Made by a program: the position numbers and the translations under genes
Notes under the pieces: model-generated
Database searches by the model: none
What the model saw: the letters and a program-made list of their open reading frames with translations, nothing else
What the model was told of the DNA's origin: nothing
NCBI GenBank assembly: GCA_025362535.1
Contig: JANYGE010000230.1
Span: 1-5,707, forward strand
DNA: 5,707 bases
DNA from: Hyphomicrobiales bacterium
GTDB lineage: Bacteria; Pseudomonadota; Alphaproteobacteria; Rhizobiales; Aestuariivirgaceae
Direction: 5' to 3'
Shown: one piece after another, positions 1-5,707 of the stretch
Layout of the letters: every line of letters begins with the position of its first letter
Numbering within the stretch: position 1 is the first letter of the stretch

Positions 1-1686
1 CGCAAATTGGATAAGGGTATTGAGCACGCTTTAGATGCCACCATTACCCGCACCTTGACGGGACGTGCCTATCCCATTCCAGGTCTGCCTTCCAAAGCTT
101 TCGCATTGGATTTCGAACCCCTTATCGAAGTGGTGCAAGACACCTGCGGCCGCCATGATGCTTTTGCCACGGCCTGCAATCCGCGCTTCTATGATGATAT
201 GGGCTATCCTGGCCACGCCAATTGCACCGAGAATTTCAATTTCGCATTAGACCCCTTCGGCATTGCCAAACGCAAAGGCTGGGAAGCGCTGAACTTTTTT
301 TACAACACCCAGATGGACCACTCAAATGTGATCGTGTCAGATGAAGCATGGTCGCGAGCTGGTGATTATGTTTTGGTGAAGGCGCTCACCGATCTGGTCT
401 GCGTCACCTCATCCTGTCCCGATGATATTGACCCCGGCAATGGCTGGAACCCAACTGATATTCATGTGCGCGTCTATGGCGCCGAACAAAAATTTCAAAG
501 AGCAGTGGCAACCCGCATGACACCTGATGCAGACCCCGTTATGACCAAAGAAACCGCCTTCCATTCCTCATTGTCAAAACTCACCCGCAACTATGCTGAA
601 TATCGTGGCTATTGGTTGCCCAGCCGCTTTAACAATGACGGACCAATTGAAGAATATTGGGCTGCCCGCGAAAAAGCAGTGGTGATGGACCTGTCACCTT
701 TGCGCAAATTTGAAGTGACCGGGCCAGATGCAGAAAGCCTGCTGCAATATTGCATGACGCGCGACATCAAAAAGCTCTCCACTGGCCAGGTGGTTTACAC
801 TGCCATGTGTTATGAAAATGGCGGTATGATTGATGATGGCACAGTGTTCCGGCTTGGCCAAAATCTGTTCCGCTGGATTGGGGGTGATGATTATTCCGGC
901 GTGTGGCTGCGCGAACAAGCCGAGAAGATGGGTTATAAGGCGTGGGTGCGATCCTCCACCGATCAGCTGCATAATATCGCCGTGCAGGGGCCAAACTCCC
1001 GCGAGATTTTAAAAGAAATTTTGTGGACATCGCCCGCCCAACCCAACATCAGTGAACTGGAATGGTTCCGCTTTGCTGTGGCCCGCATCGAGCACTTTGA
1101 AGGCGTGCCGCTTGTTGTGAGCCGCACAGGTTATACTGGCGAGTTGGGGTATGAAATTTTCTGTCACCCCAAACATGCCACCGAAGTTTTTGAAGCGGTG
1201 TGGAAAGCGGGCCAGAAGCATGGGCTGAAACCCTTGGGCCTTGAAGCGCTTGATATGCTGCGCATTGAATCAGGTTTGATTTTTGCCAATTACGAATTCA
1301 ACTCCGAAACGGATCCGTTTGAAGCAGGCATTGGTTTCACTGTGCCGCTAAAAACCAAGCTTGATAATTTCATTGGCCGCGATGCGCTCATTCAACGCAA
1401 AGAACATCCACGCCGCAAATTGGTGGGCCTGGAAATCGATTCAAATGAAGCCGTAGGCCATGGTGATTGTGTGCACATTGGCCGCGCCCAAGTGGGCGTG
1501 GTCACCAGTTCATGCCGCTCGCCAGTTTTAGGCAAGAACATTGCGCTCGCAAGAATGGATGCACTGAACAGCGAACTCGGCACCGAAGTTGAAATCGGCA
1601 AGCTAGACGGGCACGCAAAACGTCTGCCCGCCCGCATTACGAAATTCGCACATTACGATCCGGAGAAGACGAGGCCACGGAGCTAG
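1..1686 (+). CDS. tdm: Trimethylamine N-oxide demethylase (Tdm), 5' end missing
   Basis: Splits TMAO into dimethylamine and formaldehyde without O2; cytoplasmic. The reading frame is open from base 1. The TTG at base 7 is probably internal, because the DUF1989 domain is already in progress there. Counting from that TTG codon, residues ~10-160 are DUF1989: DTCGRHD (45-51), then Cys57, Cys73 and Cys137, followed by PTDIHVRVY. Residues ~190-550 are a GcvT/aminomethyltransferase fold: MDLSPLRKFEVTGPDA, the GGMIDDG loop (272-278) with the folate-site Asp, IAVQGPNS, SRTGYTGELGYE, GLEALDMLRIESGL and FIGRDAL. From memory, the metal-site cysteines of Methylocella silvestris Tdm are 263, 279 and 343. 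Their spacing (16, 64) is identical here, implying about 206 missing N-terminal residues and a full length near 765. Domain order and the neighbouring tmm favour Tdm. A stand-alone GcvT-type DmmD is less likely given the DUF1989 fusion. The folate domain probably captures the formaldehyde. Stop TAG at 1684-1686. Confidence 0.88.
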   Translation, partial: RKLDKGIEHALDATITRTLTGRAYPIPGLPSKAFALDFEPLIEVVQDTCGRHDAFATACNPRFYDDMGYPGHANCTENFNFALDPFGIAKRKGWEALNFFYNTQMDHSNVIVSDEAWSRAGDYVLVKALTDLVCVTSSCPDDIDPGNGWNPTDIHVRVYGAEQKFQRAVATRMTPDADPVMTKETAFHSSLSKLTRNYAEYRGYWLPSRFNNDGPIEEYWAAREKAVVMDLSPLRKFEVTGPDAESLLQYCMTRDIKKLSTGQVVYTAMCYENGGMIDDGTVFRLGQNLFRWIGGDDYSGVWLREQAEKMGYKAWVRSSTDQLHNIAVQGPNSREILKEILWTSPAQPNISELEWFRFAVARIEHFEGVPLVVSRTGYTGELGYEIFCHPKHATEVFEAVWKAGQKHGLKPLGLEALDMLRIESGLIFANYEFNSETDPFEAGIGFTVPLKTKLDNFIGRDALIQRKEHPRRKLVGLEIDSNEAVGHGDCVHIGRAQVGVVTSSCRSPVLGKNIALARMDALNSELGTEVEIGKLDGHAKRLPARITKFAHYDPEKTRPRS

Positions 1687-1688
1687 CC

Positions 1689-1711
1689 AAAGGAACGGAT
1701 GAGGTCCCTTT
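1689..1711. terminator. Possible weak hairpin between convergent genes
   Basis: In the 26-base gap between the convergent stops of tdm and tmm, AAAGGAAC (1689-1696) pairs with GTCCCTTT (1704-1711) around a 7-base loop, with one A-C mismatch. This could act as a bidirectional terminator. However, no T-tract follows on either strand and the stem is short, so it is only a candidate. Confidence 0.3.
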
Positions 1712-1712
1712 C

Positions 1713-3053
1713 TCACTTCACCTTCAGATAAGTCTCCATCGTATCATCCATTGCTTCTAACCATGGCGTGTGATGCACGGGTGACATGGTGCCCGTGACT
1801 ATGCTGCGGTAAGCTTTGTTGCGGTATCCCATAATATCCAAGGCTTTATCATGTTCCCATTCCACCAGCGTGTGATTGATGGCTTCAGTGTCGAGCTTGG
1901 GATAATCGGTGGCGGCGATTAATTCCTTTACGTAGTCGCCTTGGAACTGAATCATTTGCTCATCATTCTCAAGCTTCTCTTCACGCTTGCGCCAGGCCTT
2001 GGAATTCTTGGTCATCACATCAAGTTTTGGCACTTTGATGCGGCCCAAAATAACATCACGCACATACCAAGCTTGGGCATCAAACATGTTGAAAGTATAA
2101 AACTGATCTTGCATGCCCATGTAGGAAAGTTTTGGATTTTGTTCCCACAACACACCCTTGTAAAGGTCAAGTGGCCACAGGCGGTTGGCAGTTTTTAAGC
2201 GCAGCTCCTCGCTCAAAAATGGGAAATGATGTTGATAACCCGTGCAGAGAATAATCGCGTCCACATCTTTGGTTGTGCCATCTTTGAAATGTGCAGTTTT
2301 GCCAACCAGCTTCTGCAAGAGTGGGCGCTGCTCAAATCCCTTGGGCCAATCAAAGGCCATGGGTTTGGAGCGATAGGAAGCGGTGACTGATTTTGCTCCA
2401 TATTTCCAACATTGCGAACCAATATCTTCGGCCGAATAAGAGCGGCCAACAACCAGAACATCCTTGCCTTTGAACTCCAGCGCATCGCGGAAATCATGGG
2501 CATGCATCACGCGACCATTAAATGTCTTCACTCCTTCAAACTCAGGCACATGAGGCGTTGAGAAATGACCGTTGGCTACAATCACATTGTCAAATTGCTC
2601 CGTGTACATTTTGTCTTTCACACGGTCATGCGCAGTGACATTGAAAATTTTCTTTTTCTTATCCCATTCCACCATGCGCACAGGCGTAGAGAAGCGTACC
2701 CATTTGCGCACCTTGGCTTTTTCGACCCGGCCTTTGATATAGTCCCACAAGACGGCGCGTGGTGGATAAGACGGGATGGCTTTGCCGAAATGTTCTTCGA
2801 AAGAGTAATCACCAAATTCTAAAACTTCTTTTGGCCCGTTCGACCACAGGTAACGATACATTGAACCATGGACAGGTTCACCATGTTCATCAAGACCCGT
2901 GCGCCATGTATAGTTCCAAAGCCCACCCCAATCACTTTGCTTTTCAAAACAGACGATTTCTGGAATCTTAGCTTTTTTCTTGGCGGCCGATTGGAAGGCG
3001 CGAAGCACAGCTGTGCCTGATGCTCCTGCGCCAATAACTGCAATTCGTGTCAT
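1713..3053 (-). CDS. tmm: Trimethylamine monooxygenase (Tmm), flavin-containing monooxygenase
   Basis: Oxidises trimethylamine to trimethylamine N-oxide using NADPH, O2 and FAD; soluble, cytoplasmic. The 446-residue length matches bacterial Tmm. Visible motifs: N-terminal FAD Rossmann loop GAGASG (8-13); [12 protein letters not shown] (37-48); LWSNGPKE with Asn72 at the conserved FMO active-site position; the FMO signature FxGxxxHxxxF (Phe178, Gly180, His184, Phe188); the NADPH-binding loop [12 protein letters not shown] (201-212); and the [10 protein letters not shown] strand (270-279). Tyr206 and Asp316 sit one residue from Tyr207 and Asp317, which I recall as functional in the Roseovarius nubinhibens enzyme. 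Full length, with no frameshift. ATG at 3053 lies 14 nt after the dmmC stop and is preceded by a GGGG ribosome-binding site, so it is probably the last gene of the dmmABC-tmm operon. Its product TMAO is the substrate of the convergent tdm. Closely related FMOs may also oxidise dimethyl sulfide, which sequence cannot exclude. Confidence 0.94.
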   Translation of the reverse strand: MTRIAVIGAGASGTAVLRAFQSAAKKKAKIPEIVCFEKQSDWGGLWNYTWRTGLDEHGEPVHGSMYRYLWSNGPKEVLEFGDYSFEEHFGKAIPSYPPRAVLWDYIKGRVEKAKVRKWVRFSTPVRMVEWDKKKKIFNVTAHDRVKDKMYTEQFDNVIVANGHFSTPHVPEFEGVKTFNGRVMHAHDFRDALEFKGKDVLVVGRSYSAEDIGSQCWKYGAKSVTASYRSKPMAFDWPKGFEQRPLLQKLVGKTAHFKDGTTKDVDAIILCTGYQHHFPFLSEELRLKTANRLWPLDLYKGVLWEQNPKLSYMGMQDQFYTFNMFDAQAWYVRDVILGRIKVPKLDVMTKNSKAWRKREEKLENDEQMIQFQGDYVKELIAATDYPKLDTEAINHTLVEWEHDKALDIMGYRNKAYRSIVTGTMSPVHHTPWLEAMDDTMETYLKVK

Positions 3054-3061
3054 AGAATATA

Positions 3062-3065
3062 CCCC
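3062..3065 (-). promoter_or_regulatory. Ribosome-binding site of tmm
   Basis: On the minus strand GGGG stands 8 nt before the ATG at 3053, inside the 14-nt gap after dmmC. It is a partial Shine-Dalgarno match. It supports the ATG at 3053 and separate initiation of tmm within the operon. Confidence 0.45.
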
Positions 3066-3067
3066 GT

Positions 3068-4117
3068 TTAATTAGAATCTGGAAAAATGCCGGAGCTAGT
3101 TTCAGCCCCATCATCAAATTTGGAAAGCCACTCCACTGTCATCGGACGGAACCTGGAGAGACCTTTATAATCGGCAAGTTCTGACGGCAAATCGCGCAGC
3201 ACACGGTGGAACCTGCGGGCCCATTTTGGCACCGTCACCAACTCGTCCATTTTCAGGAGATAGCAGCGGATTACAAACAGAATCGCGTTGGAACGTGGCA
3301 AGCGCCACAGGCTTTGCAACTCACAGCGCAGATGCACTTTATCGCCCACATTTTCCGGCGTCACAGTCATCCGGTCGGTGCCCCATTTGGGATAATTTTC
3401 GGGGCTGGTATCGAGACGCGGATTGATCGTCATGGTCCAATTCAAACGGCGCACCGGTTTGCCCTGTTGCAAGTTGAGCAGGAATTTCAAGGCCCGGTCA
3501 AATACTCCCATTTGATGGGCCAGCGGCACCGGGCCATGCCATTCCATGAAATTCATGCCAATGTCAAAATCGAGAGACCAGTCGGCTTGCGTGGTCACCA
3601 TGCCCGCATCCATCCACAAATTATTGTCACGCTGATCTACGATGCAATGGTCACCTTGGGCCTGACGGGTGATATATTCCATCGGCTCATAAGGCAGCGT
3701 GGAGGCATCACCAAAGGTGAATTTCTGATCAATGCCCAGTGGCCGATTAATCCAGTGCCATTGATCACCATTTTTGGTCAGCGAAAAATGTTCAGGGTAG
3801 CCAACCGCCTGTTGCTCCATTAAAAGTTCCAGCGTGTCCCATTGCGCCGCCATCATGTGGGGGAGGGCCTGGCAGCGCAGCGGATCTTCTTTAAGCACCA
3901 TTGCACGATCACGCATTTCAGAAACATAATGTTCATCAACATCAATCATGTGCTCAAAGGCAAACCCTTTGGGGCCGGCCGGCACATGCGGTTCCATGTT
4001 CACCGCATACATGTATTTGTCTTCGTGGAATGGAAACGGAAAGCGTTTGATGTTTTCGGGGCTGTTGCGATAAGTGAAATCGTCCCTGAATGTTTCTTGC
4101 TTGAATGTGATGTTCAT
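3068..4117 (-). CDS. dmmC: Dimethylamine monooxygenase subunit DmmC (DUF3445, heme-dependent oxidative N-demethylase alpha type)
   Basis: Predicted heme-binding catalytic subunit that, with DmmA and DmmB, converts dimethylamine plus O2 and NADPH to monomethylamine and formaldehyde. Family hallmarks are spread over the whole 349 residues: the N-terminal [17 protein letters not shown] block (25-41); a middle block with GDHCIV (155-160), [14 protein letters not shown] (174-187) and WHGPVP (193-198); then [19 protein letters not shown] (263-281) followed by IRCYL, the most diagnostic DUF3445 motif. Characterised members bind heme in a PAS-like fold; the axial ligand cannot be named from sequence alone. 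I chose ATG at 4117, 7 nt after the dmmB TAG, because the conserved region starts soon after. A GTG at 4168 is in frame but adds 17 residues lying inside dmmB codons. No strong Shine-Dalgarno is seen, so translational coupling to dmmB is likely. The order dmmA-dmmB-dmmC matches the gene set described in Ruegeria pomeroyi. Confidence 0.87.
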   Translation of the reverse strand: MNITFKQETFRDDFTYRNSPENIKRFPFPFHEDKYMYAVNMEPHVPAGPKGFAFEHMIDVDEHYVSEMRDRAMVLKEDPLRCQALPHMMAAQWDTLELLMEQQAVGYPEHFSLTKNGDQWHWINRPLGIDQKFTFGDASTLPYEPMEYITRQAQGDHCIVDQRDNNLWMDAGMVTTQADWSLDFDIGMNFMEWHGPVPLAHQMGVFDRALKFLLNLQQGKPVRRLNWTMTINPRLDTSPENYPKWGTDRMTVTPENVGDKVHLRCELQSLWRLPRSNAILFVIRCYLLKMDELVTVPKWARRFHRVLRDLPSELADYKGLSRFRPMTVEWLSKFDDGAETSSGIFPDSN

Positions 4118-4124
4118 GGCGTTG

Positions 4125-5090
4125 CTAGAGATCAAGCGTGATCTCATCTCCTTTGAGGCGTGACACACAGATCATTATTTTTGTACCAGATTTCTTATCG
4201 TCTGGTTCTAAGAAAATATCATTATGCTCTATTGCACCAGAGCAGGCCAGCACTTGCGTTTCGCACTGGCCACAGGCCCCGCCGCGACAGAGATAAGGCG
4301 CATCAATGCCAGAAGCTTCGACGGCTTCGAGAATGGATTGATGCGTGCCTACCGTAATAGTTCTATTTGAACGCTCAAGATGTACCTTGAAAACATGACC
4401 GGGTGGCGGGGCTAAGAAGCGTTCGGAGTGGAGATTTTGTTTCGGCCAGCCGAGTGCTGTTGCTTTGCCGAGTATAGCATCAATCATGCCAGATGGGCCG
4501 CAGACATAAAGATGCGTACTAAGCGGTTGATTTGAGAGGATTGATTCCGTTGGGATGAAAAGCTTTTCCATGTCCACGTAAATTTTCACCCGGTGCGCAC
4601 CATAACGTTCAGTGAGTTCGCGCCAATAGGCCCCATGATTGCGATCACGCACCGCATAATGCAGCTCAAAATTTGCGCCTTCGCGGCTCATCTGGTCCAT
4701 CATCGCCATGAATGGCGTGATGCCAATGCCGCCTGCCATAAAAATATGTTTGCGGCCTCGCACATCATAAGGAAAGAGATTGATCGGCTGGCTGATCGTT
4801 ACTGTATCACCCAGTTTCAACTTTTCATGCAGAAACGCCGAGCCTCCGCGTGATTGTTCAACGCGCAAAACCGAGATTTCATAGGCAGATTGATCAGATG
4901 GTGAAGACATCAGTGAATAAGGATTTCGCCGCAGCAAATCGCCATCGCGCATGGCAACGACCACATGAGCGCCACCGGAGAAAACCGGTAGGGGCTCGCC
5001 ATCAACACGCTCAAAACGGAAGCGTTTTACTTTTTCTGCTACTTGGCTGACTTCCGAAACGCGCACCACCATTTCTGTGTTGATGGTCAT
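4125..5090 (-). CDS. dmmB: Dimethylamine monooxygenase reductase subunit DmmB (phthalate dioxygenase reductase/VanB type)
   Basis: Electron-transfer subunit that takes hydride from NAD(P)H and passes electrons through FMN and a [2Fe-2S] centre to the DmmC heme. The 321 residues follow the phthalate dioxygenase reductase layout. The flavin domain comes first, with RNPYSL (55-60) binding the flavin phosphate and isoalloxazine. The nucleotide domain has GGIGITP (120-126), CGPSGM (197-202) and HSERF (221-225). The C-terminal plant-type ferredoxin has Cys268, Cys273, Cys276 and Cys308 (C-x4-C-x2-C-x31-C, within CRGGACGQC). All iron ligands are present. Its ATG overlaps the dmmA stop by 4 nt (ATGA) and a GGAG Shine-Dalgarno lies 8 nt upstream. 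Taken alone, the protein could serve any Rieske or heme oxygenase. Its position between dmmA and dmmC assigns it to dimethylamine monooxygenase. Confidence 0.9.
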   Translation of the reverse strand: MTINTEMVVRVSEVSQVAEKVKRFRFERVDGEPLPVFSGGAHVVVAMRDGDLLRRNPYSLMSSPSDQSAYEISVLRVEQSRGGSAFLHEKLKLGDTVTISQPINLFPYDVRGRKHIFMAGGIGITPFMAMMDQMSREGANFELHYAVRDRNHGAYWRELTERYGAHRVKIYVDMEKLFIPTESILSNQPLSTHLYVCGPSGMIDAILGKATALGWPKQNLHSERFLAPPPGHVFKVHLERSNRTITVGTHQSILEAVEASGIDAPYLCRGGACGQCETQVLACSGAIEHNDIFLEPDDKKSGTKIMICVSRLKGDEITLDL

Positions 5091-5662
5091 GGGAACATCT
5101 CCACAGGGGCAGGCGCAGTGCCGGGCTCTTCAGCGTCAATACACACTCCTTGAAATGCTGCGAGGCGACGCGAATAATGATCGCGCACCAGCAAATTCAA
5201 ACCGCAATGGCTGCATTTATAGGGCGAGGTTTTCACATCATCAGTGATGCCTTTGCAATGCACACATTGCACGCGCCGCGCCGTGGAACCACGATGTTCG
5301 GTACGGATCGAGTTGAAATCAATGCCCTGATCGAGTGCAACTTTCATGGCTTGGCCGACAAAGCCTTCCGTTCCGGAAAGATAAAGCCGCAGACCCATTT
5401 TCGCATTGATCAAATTCACCCGTAGGCGATTGAGCAAAACCGGAATTGTGGGGGCCGACCACATATCTTCGGCTTTTACGTCTGGCAATTTTCCAACACA
5501 GAGGATGTCTGAGGTTTTTAGAAATTCGGAGCCGACTGCCTTCACTTGATCATATAAAGCTTCAACACCTTCGCCCTCAAGCGCAAACAAATGCCGACGC
5601 GCGTTCACATCAATATCAAGGCCTGTATAAACTGGCCTGCTTTTTATGCCTTGAACCAGCAT
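5087..5662 (-). CDS. dmmA: Dimethylamine monooxygenase subunit DmmA-like protein with C-terminal zinc ribbon
   Basis: Small third subunit of dimethylamine monooxygenase; reported as required for activity together with DmmB and DmmC, but its chemical role is not settled. It has 191 residues, no signal peptide and no membrane segment. The N-terminal part (~1-115) is an alpha/beta region ending in a strand-loop-helix, LYLSGTEGFVGQAMK (93-107), which resembles a small nucleotide- or flavin-binding-like fold; this is a shape impression only. The C-terminal part has two CxxC knuckles, Cys133/Cys136 and Cys150/Cys153, likely one zinc (or iron) ribbon, followed by the family tail RDHYSRRLAAFQGV (160-173). 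ATG at 5662 follows the upstream stop by 3 nt. No good Shine-Dalgarno is present, so coupling to the preceding gene is probable. It overlaps dmmB by 4 nt. The subunit lettering follows the dmmABC order and family naming as I remember it. Confidence 0.82.
   Translation of the reverse strand: MLVQGIKSRPVYTGLDIDVNARRHLFALEGEGVEALYDQVKAVGSEFLKTSDILCVGKLPDVKAEDMWSAPTIPVLLNRLRVNLINAKMGLRLYLSGTEGFVGQAMKVALDQGIDFNSIRTEHRGSTARRVQCVHCKGITDDVKTSPYKCSHCGLNLLVRDHYSRRLAAFQGVCIDAEEPGTAPAPVEMFP
5099..5102 (-). promoter_or_regulatory. Ribosome-binding site of dmmB
   Basis: Minus-strand GGAG sits 8 nt before the ATG at 5090, inside the 3' end of dmmA. It is the clearest Shine-Dalgarno in the window and, with the ATGA overlap, fixes the dmmB start. 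Confidence 0.65.
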
Positions 5663-5665
5663 GGA

Positions 5666-5707
5666 TTAACCAACCGCCGTGCGCTTTTTCTTTTCTGGAT
5701 CATCGAA
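5666..5707 (-). CDS. C-terminal end of an unidentified gene upstream of dmmA
   Basis: Minus-strand bases 5707-5666 read FDDPEKKKRTAVG followed by TAA, in frame to the window edge. The hydrophilic, lysine-rich tail would suit the cytoplasmic end of a transporter or the end of a soluble enzyme, but 13 residues cannot identify it. It is supported as a real gene end by the 3-nt spacing to the dmmA ATG, typical of an operon, and by the absence of another start signal for dmmA. If real, it is co-transcribed with dmmABC-tmm. Confidence 0.45.
   Translation of the reverse strand, partial: FDDPEKKKRTAVG

Noticed and set aside
7..9. TTG at base 7 as a genuine start codon
   Set aside because: The frame is open to base 1 and the DUF1989 domain is already under way, so the true start must be upstream of the window.
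7..1686. Reading the first gene as dmmD or as glycine-cleavage GcvT
   Set aside because: The DUF1989 domain with the Tdm-type cysteine spacing, fused ahead of the GcvT domain and next to tmm, fits TMAO demethylase better; plain T proteins lack DUF1989.
1713..3053. Baeyer-Villiger monooxygenase or ornithine/lysine N-hydroxylase
   Set aside because: The FMO-type FxGxxxHxxxF signature, [10 protein letters not shown] loop, 446-residue length and neighbours all indicate Tmm.
3206..3823. 205-codon open frame on the + strand opposite dmmC
   Set aside because: It lies fully antisense to a well-supported DUF3445 gene, has low-complexity-like composition rich in His/Arg/Gln, and shows no recognisable domain; it is a shadow of the real gene.
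1..5707. CRISPR arrays, insertion sequences, tRNAs, prophage or defence genes
   Set aside because: No repeated spacers, inverted-repeat ends, transposase motifs or clover-leaf signals were seen; nearly all bases belong to metabolic genes.

Overview
This window carries a compact methylated-amine catabolism locus, most likely from an alphaproteobacterium of the marine or methylotroph type. The lineage is inferred from gene content and protein similarity to the families described in Methylocella, Ruegeria/Roseovarius and SAR11/SAR116. GC content looks moderate by eye, and no ribosomal or other phylogenetic marker is present, so genus-level assignment is not possible.

Layout. Bases 1-1686 (+) hold the last ~561 codons of a DUF1989 + GcvT fusion, best read as trimethylamine N-oxide demethylase (tdm); its 5' end lies off the left edge. 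It converges, with a 26-base gap, on a leftward gene run reading from the right edge: the last 13 codons of an unidentified gene (5707-5666), a zinc-ribbon protein (dmmA, 5662-5087), a ferredoxin-reductase-type flavoprotein (dmmB, 5090-4125), a DUF3445/heme-dependent oxidative N-demethylase-type subunit (dmmC, 4117-3068) and trimethylamine monooxygenase (tmm, 3053-1713). Junctions in this run are 3 nt, a 4-nt ATGA overlap, 7 nt and 14 nt, so it looks like one operon whose promoter lies beyond the right edge. No intergenic stretch exceeds about 30 bases.

How the genes work together. Tmm (FAD, NADPH, O2) oxidises trimethylamine to TMAO. Tdm splits TMAO into dimethylamine and formaldehyde, and its GcvT-like domain is expected to pass the one-carbon unit to tetrahydrofolate. 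DmmABC (heme, FMN, 2Fe-2S, NADPH, O2) oxidatively demethylates dimethylamine to monomethylamine and formaldehyde. The three known steps from TMA to MMA are therefore encoded in about 5.7 kb. Genes for monomethylamine use (gmaS/mgsABC/mgd), transporters and regulators are not visible here.

Nothing in the window requires a new biological system. The points worth attention are the tight linkage of the whole TMA-to-MMA route, the poorly understood DmmA zinc-ribbon subunit, the ambiguous start of dmmC, and the unidentified gene upstream of dmmA. No tRNA, rRNA, CRISPR array, insertion sequence or long repeat was seen.
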